DNA of 10,255 nucleotides, taken from the NCBI GenBank assembly GCA_023380955.1, contig JAMCTB010000082.1, positions 1 through 10,255 of the forward strand, given 5' to 3'. Positions 6,524-10,255 of the stretch are shown here, in pieces (positions within the stretch are counted from its first letter, which is position 1; every line of letters begins with the position of its first letter). The notes below the pieces were generated by a model. That model made no database searches and was not told the DNA's origin. It saw only the letters and a program-made list of their open reading frames with translations. The DNA comes from Chloroflexota bacterium. GTDB taxonomy: Bacteria > Chloroflexota > UBA6077. Position numbers and translations under genes: made by a program.

Positions 6524-7126
6524 ATGCGGGAGATCACGCTGAAAACCAGGGTTCGACATCTCGCCCGTGAGCTGCCAGGCATCCTCGCGCCCCTGGTGGT
6601 GACGGTGGTCGCGGCGGTGCTGCTGCTGCGTGTGCTGAACCTCGTGCCCGACTATTGGCAGCGGCTCATAGCCGGCCCCCCGCCTGCCCTGCCCGTCCTC
6701 AGCGAGCGGCTGGAGTTCCCCAGCCTCGAGGCAGCGGAGAGGGAGCTGCGGGTGAGGATCGCCACCCCCAGCTACTTTCCCTCCACCCTGATCTGGCCGC
6801 CCGCTTCCATCCGGGGGCAGCGGGAGCCCGCACGGGTCGCCTCCCTGCTCTTCCTCTCCTCCGACGGCCAGCAGGCCCTGCAGGTCCGGGAGCTCTTCTC
6901 ACCCGGGGAGGAGCTCCCCTTCCCCATTCCCGAGCCGATGGAGGTGCTGGAGCGGAGAGATGTGCCGGTGAACGGGGCTGCCGGCCGGTTGCTAATCGGT
7001 CGGGGACAGGGGGGAGGACAGGTGAACCAGCTTCGATGGCACGCCAACGGGGTTCACCTGGTGGTGACCACCATCTACTCGCCCGAGGAGCTGCTGCGGA
7101 TCTCCGAGAGCATCCACCCGGAGTGA
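6524..7126 (+). CDS. Membrane-anchored protein with DUF4367-like C-terminus
   Basis: A 200-residue protein with one N-terminal transmembrane helix (about 19-41) after a basic start (KTRVRHLAREL), so the bulk should lie outside the membrane. The exported part has a segment FPSLEAAERELRVRIATPSYFP and ends LRWHANGVHLVVTTIYSPEELLRISESI. The pattern of a tryptophan-containing strand followed by EELLxIxESI resembles DUF4367-type domains, often seen in membrane-bound anti-sigma-factor-like or sporulation-linked proteins. That match is from memory and only partial. AAGAGG lies 9 bases before the ATG. It is 36 bases after the M56 protease gene, so the two probably form an operon; it might be the protease's substrate or partner, which is inference. 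Confidence 0.7.
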   Translation: MREITLKTRVRHLARELPGILAPLVVTVVAAVLLLRVLNLVPDYWQRLIAGPPPALPVLSERLEFPSLEAAERELRVRIATPSYFPSTLIWPPASIRGQREPARVASLLFLSSDGQQALQVRELFSPGEELPFPIPEPMEVLERRDVPVNGAAGRLLIGRGQGGGQVNQLRWHANGVHLVVTTIYSPEELLRISESIHPE

Positions 7127-7140
7127 GCCGCCCGCCAAAC

Positions 7141-7170
7141 GTGGGGCAGGGTCTCGTGCCCCGCCCCTAC
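7141..7170. repeat. Single-hairpin GTAGGGGC repeat, inverted relative to the 75-base elements
   Basis: GGGGC (7143-7147) pairs with GCCCC (7163-7167), continuing inward as GGG/CCC past one A-C mismatch to a 5-base loop. Read on the minus strand it starts GTAGGGGCGGGGC, like the left half of the 75-base double-hairpin elements at 7416 and 9618. It lies 14 bases after the stop of the DUF4367-like gene. Confidence 0.6.
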
Positions 7171-7265
7171 AGCTGTCACAATCACCGTGGCGGAGCACTA
7201 GCGGTCTAGAACCACGAAACTCGTTGCAGATGAGTCAAGTTTTCAGGCGGCGAGTCTGGCGCGGT

Positions 7266-7336
7266 TCACGCGGAGGCGCGGAGACGCGGAGACGCGGAAG
7301 ATACATAATCGTCGGCTTCTCCGCGTCTCCGCGTGA
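7266..7336. repeat. Inverted repeat built on an 8-base tandem unit (GCGGAGAC)
   Basis: Bases 7266-7299 hold several tandem units of GCGGAGAC or close variants. The right arm 7320-7336 is the reverse complement of 7266-7282 with one mismatch. The AT-richer centre (AAGATACATAATCG) would be the loop. The whole stretch 7127-7543 has no convincing gene. It holds this repeat, the hairpin at 7141, a small GAGGC-GAA-GCCTC hairpin at 7373-7385 and the 75-base element at 7416. Confidence 0.75.
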
Positions 7337-7415
7337 GCCTACACCGTCTCGGCGCGTACAACTCGTCGGTCTGAGGCGAAGCCTCGTTAGTACTCCGCCA
7401 CGAAGGTTTAGAGAT

Positions 7416-7490
7416 GTAGGGCAGGGCGCTCTGCCCTGCCGCCGGCCTGTCATCGCCACGCGGGCGGTGGGGCACAGGGCCCCACCCTAC
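7416..7490. repeat. 75-base double-hairpin palindromic element, copy A
   Basis: The element is bounded by GTAG and CTAC. It has two hairpins with 8-base-pair stems and 5-base loops: GGCAGGGC-GCTCT-GCCCTGCC (7420-7440) and GGTGGGGC-ACAGG-GCCCCACC (7466-7486), separated by 25 bases. Copy B at 9618-9692 has the same length and the same hairpin offsets. It lies between the convergent DUF4367-like and murE genes. Confidence 0.85.
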
Positions 7491-7543
7491 GTATCAAGAC
7501 CACCGTGGCGGACCACCAAGCCCTGGATCCCGCGGCGGCACCC

Positions 7544-9190
7544 CTACTCGGGCCGATCCGCCCGGTACCCCAGCTCCGCGAGCAGCCGCCGGGCCACCTC
7601 AGCGTCGTTCCACGGGACCAGCTCCGCGCCGATAACCTGGCGCCGCTCGTGCCCCTTGCCGGCCAGCAGCACCGTGTCGCCCCGGCGAGCCCGGTGGAAG
7701 GCCTCACGGATCGCCTCCTCCCGGTCGGCGATCTTCAGGTAATGCTCGCCCTCTCGCCATCCCTCGGCCCGGGCCCCCTCGGCGATCCGCTCAGCGATCT
7801 CCAGAGGGTCTTCGAAGCGAGGATCGTCCACGGTGAAGAGGCCGAAGTCTGCCACGGTGGCCGCGATTCTGCCCATCTCACCCCGGTTGCCGGGGTCCCT
7901 CTCGCCGGCCAAGCCGAAGAGGACGAACAGCCTCCCCGGCGTCGTCGGTCTGAGGGTGCCAAGAACCGTCCGGAGGGCCTGGGGGGTATGGGCGAAGTCG
8001 ACTATCACGGTGAAGGGCTGGCCGCCATCGACCCGCTGCATGCGGCCGGGCACCGAGTCCACCAGGGCCATCGCCTGGCGGATCTGCTCGAGACTCGCCC
8101 CCTGGCTCAACCCCACGGCCGCGGCCGCCAGCCAGTTGTACACGTTGAAGCGTCCGGCCAGCCGCGATTCCACCTCCACCGCGCCCGAGGGCGTGGCCAG
8201 GGTGAAGCGGGAGCCGCCCGGCAGCAGCCGCACGTCGGCCGCCGTCACGAAGGAGTCCCGGATACCGAGTGCTGAGTGCTCAACGCTCCAGCCCTCACCC
8301 TGACCCTCTCCCAAAGGGAGAGGGGAACTCATCTCCGCGTCGCCCCTTCGCCCCATCGCCCCGTCTCCCCGTCTCCCCGTCGCCCCCTCGATCCCGTACC
8401 AGATCACCCGAGCCCTGGTCGCCGCGGCAAGCTGCGGGGAGTGGGGATCGTCGGCGTTCAGCACCGCCACCTTCTCGACCCCTTTGTCCACCGCCCTGTC
8501 CAGCAGGGCGAACAGCTTTGCCTTAGCCCGCAGGTAGCTCTCCACGGAGCCGTGGAAGTTGAGATGCTCGGGGCTCAGGTTGGTGAACACCGCCGCATCG
8601 AACTCACAGTGGAGCAGACGATCGAGCGCCAGGGCGTGGGAGCTGGACTCCAGCACGGCGTAATCGATCCCCTCATCCACCATCTGCCGCATCAGCCCCT
8701 GAACCTCCACCGGCTCCGGCGTGGTGTGCTGGGTGTCGTTGTGGCTGATCCGCCCTCCCACCTTCACGTCGGCGGTGGTGATGAACCCGGTCTTATGACC
8801 CATGGCCTCGATGATCGCGCTCACCAGGTGGGTGGTGGTGGTCTTGCCGTCGGTGCCGGTCACCCCCACGACCCGCAGCCGGCGGGCTGGGTAGCCGTAG
8901 AAGGAGGCCGAGAGGTCGGTCAGAGTCCTGCGGGCGTCGGGCACCTGAACCAGGGGCACCCCCTCGGGGATGTGCACCGAGGGATTCTGGGTGACCACGG
9001 CGGCAGCGCCCCGACGGAGGGCATCCGGGATGAAGGCGGATCCATCGACGTGGAAGCCCGGCAGGGCTACGAACAGCTCTCCCGGCTTCACCAGACGGGA
9101 ATCGTAGGCGATGCCCGTCACGGTCGTGTCCTGGTCCCCCAGCAGTCGGGCCTCGGGCAACTCCCTCAAGATCTCGCGCAACGTCGGCAT
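7544..9190 (-). CDS. murE: UDP-N-acetylmuramyl-tripeptide synthetase (MurE)
   Basis: MurE adds the third amino acid to UDP-MurNAc-L-Ala-D-Glu in the cytosol, using ATP. All three Mur ligase domains are present in 548 residues. The N-terminal domain has YDSRLVKPGELFVALPG. The central domain has the P-loop GVTGTDGKTTTT with K116, the segments ESSSHALALDR and FTNLSPEHLNFHG, and the likely carbamylated Lys K223 (YLRAKAKLF). The C-terminal domain has VDFAHTPQAL, GLAGERD, the specificity motif DDPR (455-458) and AGKGHE. The usual DNPR motif of diaminopimelate-adding enzymes reads DDPR here. Residues about 268-312 are extra, encoded by dispersed repeats; without them the length would be about 503, normal for the family. 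The start is supported by GAGGTG 4 bases upstream and an extended -10 box at 9238-9246. No murF, mraY or ftsI lies beside it. Confidence 0.94.
   Translation of the reverse strand: MPTLREILRELPEARLLGDQDTTVTGIAYDSRLVKPGELFVALPGFHVDGSAFIPDALRRGAAAVVTQNPSVHIPEGVPLVQVPDARRTLTDLSASFYGYPARRLRVVGVTGTDGKTTTTHLVSAIIEAMGHKTGFITTADVKVGGRISHNDTQHTTPEPVEVQGLMRQMVDEGIDYAVLESSSHALALDRLLHCEFDAAVFTNLSPEHLNFHGSVESYLRAKAKLFALLDRAVDKGVEKVAVLNADDPHSPQLAAATRARVIWYGIEGATGRRGDGAMGRRGDAEMSSPLPLGEGQGEGWSVEHSALGIRDSFVTAADVRLLPGGSRFTLATPSGAVEVESRLAGRFNVYNWLAAAAVGLSQGASLEQIRQAMALVDSVPGRMQRVDGGQPFTVIVDFAHTPQALRTVLGTLRPTTPGRLFVLFGLAGERDPGNRGEMGRIAATVADFGLFTVDDPRFEDPLEIAERIAEGARAEGWREGEHYLKIADREEAIREAFHRARRGDTVLLAGKGHERRQVIGAELVPWNDAEVARRLLAELGYRADRPE
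8289..8324 (-). repeat. 36-base hairpin-plus-tail dispersed repeat, copy 2 (inside murE)
   Basis: On the minus strand this reads CCCTCTCCC-TTT-GGGAGAGGG and then TCAGGGTGAGGGCTG. It is identical to copy 1 at 1000-1035 except for the three loop bases. It is translated as part of MurE. No T-run follows, so it should not terminate murE transcription. Confidence 0.88.
8341..8388. repeat. 8-base tandem repeat, six copies, inside murE
   Basis: The six consecutive units on the plus strand are CGCCCCTT, CGCCCCAT, CGCCCCGT, CTCCCCGT, CTCCCCGT and CGCCCCCT. Six units total 48 bases, so the frame is preserved, and three units give the 8-residue protein period GATGRRGD / GAMGRRGD. Confidence 0.85.
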
Positions 9191-9237
9191 GCGACACCTC
9201 GGAAACGACGCTCAGCCGTATATTCGCGGCTTCGACT

Positions 9238-9246
9238 ATTCTAGCA
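9238..9246 (-). promoter_or_regulatory. Candidate extended -10 promoter element of murE
   Basis: On the minus strand this reads TGCTAGAAT: an extended -10 (TGn) plus TAGAAT, which matches five of six consensus bases. It is about 48 bases upstream of the murE start. No good -35 box is seen at 16-18 bases, which an extended -10 can tolerate. Confidence 0.45.
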
Positions 9247-9461
9247 CGCCCCCTGCCACGAACCGGGCCTACCCCCTCCATCCACCCCGCCCAGCATCAT
9301 CAAGCTACAAGCGTAACCGAACTGAAACTAGATAGCCAGGAGAATCACTGTAGACTTCACCTGTGTCTGCCGATTCAATAGTTGAGACCTTATTCCCTGT
9401 CGGGCGACGCGACTCCGGCCGCGACCAGAAAGCCGGCCGGGGAGAGTGCAGAGGGCGATTG

Positions 9462-9605
9462 ATGGAGATCCGCGAGATCGATGAGGCTCCTGGTAGGGTT
9501 CGAGTGGAGGTAGCGGAAATGCGGGCGTCGTACTACGCTATGGCCCAGTTCTACGCCGCCGCGACGGCTCTGGTGCTGCTAGGCCTGGCCCTCTGGAGGC
9601 TCTAG
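9462..9605 (+). CDS. Small single-helix membrane protein, 47 residues, unknown function
   Basis: The frame could start as early as GTG 9363, but ATG 9462 is preferred because GAGGG lies 6 bases before it and the residues before it are Arg/Gly-rich and unlike protein. The resulting 47-residue product has a polar, acidic N-terminal half (MEIREIDEAPGRVRVEVAE) and a C-terminal membrane helix (about 24-46) ending WRL. I recognise no family. It is divergent from murE, and a 75-base palindromic element follows 12 bases after its stop. The 271 bases between it and murE hold the murE promoter candidate and otherwise nothing I can name. Confidence 0.5.
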   Translation: MEIREIDEAPGRVRVEVAEMRASYYAMAQFYAAATALVLLGLALWRL

Positions 9606-9617
9606 CCGGCCGTTCCT

Positions 9618-9692
9618 GTAGGGCAGGGGTTCATCCCCTGCCGCCCGGCCCTCGCCGCCACGCCGACGGCGGGGGACAAGCCCCCGCCCTAC
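9618..9692. repeat. 75-base double-hairpin palindromic element, copy B
   Basis: The element is bounded by GTAG and CTAC. Its hairpins are GGCAGGGG-TTCAT-CCCCTGCC (9622-9642) and GGCGGGGG-ACAAG-CCCCCGCC (9668-9688), with a 25-base spacer. The spacer agrees with copy A at 17 of 25 positions. Both stems stay fully paired although three stem positions differ from copy A. It sits between the ends of the small membrane protein and lutC-like genes. Confidence 0.85.
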
Positions 9693-9711
9693 GCCACGGA
9701 ATTGCTGACGG

Positions 9712-10255
9712 CTAATCCCGGTACAGCAGCACGTGTAGCTCCTTGGGACCGTGCATCCCCAGGGTCAACTGCATCTCGATGTCGGAAGTCCGGCTGGGCC
9801 CGGTGATGATCACCAGGTTCGAGCTTCGCCTGGCCAGATCGGGGCCGTCGTCGGCTAGCCAATCTTGCATGGTTGGATAGAGGCGAGACACCGGTAGGAC
9901 GGCCAGGTGCACCGGTGGCAGCAGGGAGGCCACCCGAGAGCGCCCCGGGCCCGACGCCACCACGAGGCTGCCGGTATCGGCGAGACCGGCGACGACCCCG
10001 CTCAGCCCCATCCCCAGCAACGCCAGCCTCTCCAGGGTCCTCTGGTGGTTCTCGTCGTTGGGCACCTCCCCCGGCACCATCTCTATCCCCGCCTGCCGGA
10101 GTCTATCCCCCAGCCCTGGGCAGCCGATCTCAGCCTCGTCCCACGATGACTCGGTTCCATCCTGTGTTGGCGAATTCGGCGTTGTGTTGATGGTGGTCGG
10201 TTGGTGGCTGGGAAAGCATGTTCCCCTGGCTGCCCCTTTCGGGGCAGCTTGATCC
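9712..10255 (-). CDS. LutC/YkgG-type LUD-domain protein (5' end beyond window)
   Basis: The C-terminal half is a clear LUD domain: GLSGVVAGLADTGSLVVASG, then RVASLLPPVHLAVLP and a closing IITGPSRTSDIEMQLTLGMHGPKELHVLLY. Relatives are LutC of the lactate-utilisation LutABC complex and stand-alone LUD proteins; the catalytic role of LutC is not settled. An ATG exists at 10080, but clear homologous-looking sequence (SSWDEAEIGCPGLGDRLRQAGIEM) continues before it and the frame is open to the window edge, so the gene is treated as partial. The residues before that segment (a Thr/Pro/Asn/Gln-rich stretch near 10160-10200) do not look like the usual LutC N-terminal half. No lutA or lutB partner is in the window. 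Confidence 0.85.
   Translation of the reverse strand, partial: DQAAPKGAARGTCFPSHQPTTINTTPNSPTQDGTESSWDEAEIGCPGLGDRLRQAGIEMVPGEVPNDENHQRTLERLALLGMGLSGVVAGLADTGSLVVASGPGRSRVASLLPPVHLAVLPVSRLYPTMQDWLADDGPDLARRSSNLVIITGPSRTSDIEMQLTLGMHGPKELHVLLYRD

Larger units (their letters stand above)
8255..8389 (-). repeat. In-frame composite repeat insertion within murE
   Basis: About 135 bases encode residues 268-312 of MurE, low-complexity sequence (GATGRRGDGAMGRRGD, SSPLPLGEGQGEG, SVEHSALGI) not expected in this enzyme. It is made of three repeat types end to end: a 7-base tandem AGTGCTG (8268-8288, three degenerate copies), the 36-base hairpin-plus-tail repeat (8289-8324), and six copies of an 8-base unit related to CGCCCCGT (8341-8388). 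Boundaries are approximate, judged by where normal Mur sequence (VIWYGIE before, VTAADVRLL after) resumes. Confidence 0.85.

Noticed and set aside
7224..7742. 172-codon plus-strand frame across the repeat region
   Set aside because: It is built from repeats and the antisense of the murE end, Arg/Ser/Pro-rich, with no ribosome binding site.
8341..8388. Possible CRISPR array
   Set aside because: The 8-base units are contiguous with no unique spacers and lie inside a coding frame.
8276..9244. 322-codon open frame on the plus strand
   Set aside because: It is antisense to murE, which has every Mur ligase motif. The opposite product is a low-complexity shadow.

Overview
This is a GC-rich bacterial chromosome segment. 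The gene content suggests a Gram-negative-type or monoderm heterotroph with anaerobic or facultative respiration. My best guess is Chloroflexota or a similar environmental lineage: an oxygen-sensor-like NarL two-component pair, a multiheme cytochrome/cytochrome b pair, a MurE with a DDPR motif, and many short dispersed palindromic repeats. The taxonomy is inference; nothing in the window fixes it.

Layout, left to right. (1) At 1-949 is the 3' end of a NarX/DegS-type histidine kinase, overlapping a complete NarL/FixJ response regulator, closed by a repeat-derived intrinsic terminator. (2) Convergent to it, on the minus strand at 1067-2233, is a class I/II PLP aminotransferase. (3) After a 288-base divergent region with foldable leader sequence comes a plus-strand respiratory block at 2522-5308. 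It holds a small unrecognised membrane protein, an exported and C-terminally anchored cytochrome with 11 CXXCH motifs, and a four-helix cytochrome b. The two cytochromes are only 14 bases apart. A strong terminator-like hairpin sits between the small protein and the cytochrome, and another closes the block. (4) At 5477-7126 are an M56 (BlaR1-like) membrane metalloprotease and a membrane-anchored protein whose C-terminus resembles DUF4367. (5) A gene-free stretch at 7127-7543 is packed with palindromic repeats. (6) On the minus strand at 7544-9190 is murE, which carries an in-frame patchwork of dispersed repeats inside its coding sequence. (7) Then come a 47-residue membrane protein, another palindromic element, and the C-terminal part of a LutC/LUD-domain protein that runs off the right edge.

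The cytochrome block reads as one machine. The membrane cytochrome b would exchange electrons with the quinone pool and pass them to the multiheme cytochrome on the outer face of the membrane. The terminal donor or acceptor is not in the window. The most unusual signal is repeat invasion. At least four repeat types occur here: a 36-base hairpin-plus-tail, a 75-base double hairpin with compensatory changes, an 8-base tandem repeat and a 7-base tandem repeat. Three of them are spliced end to end inside murE without breaking the frame.
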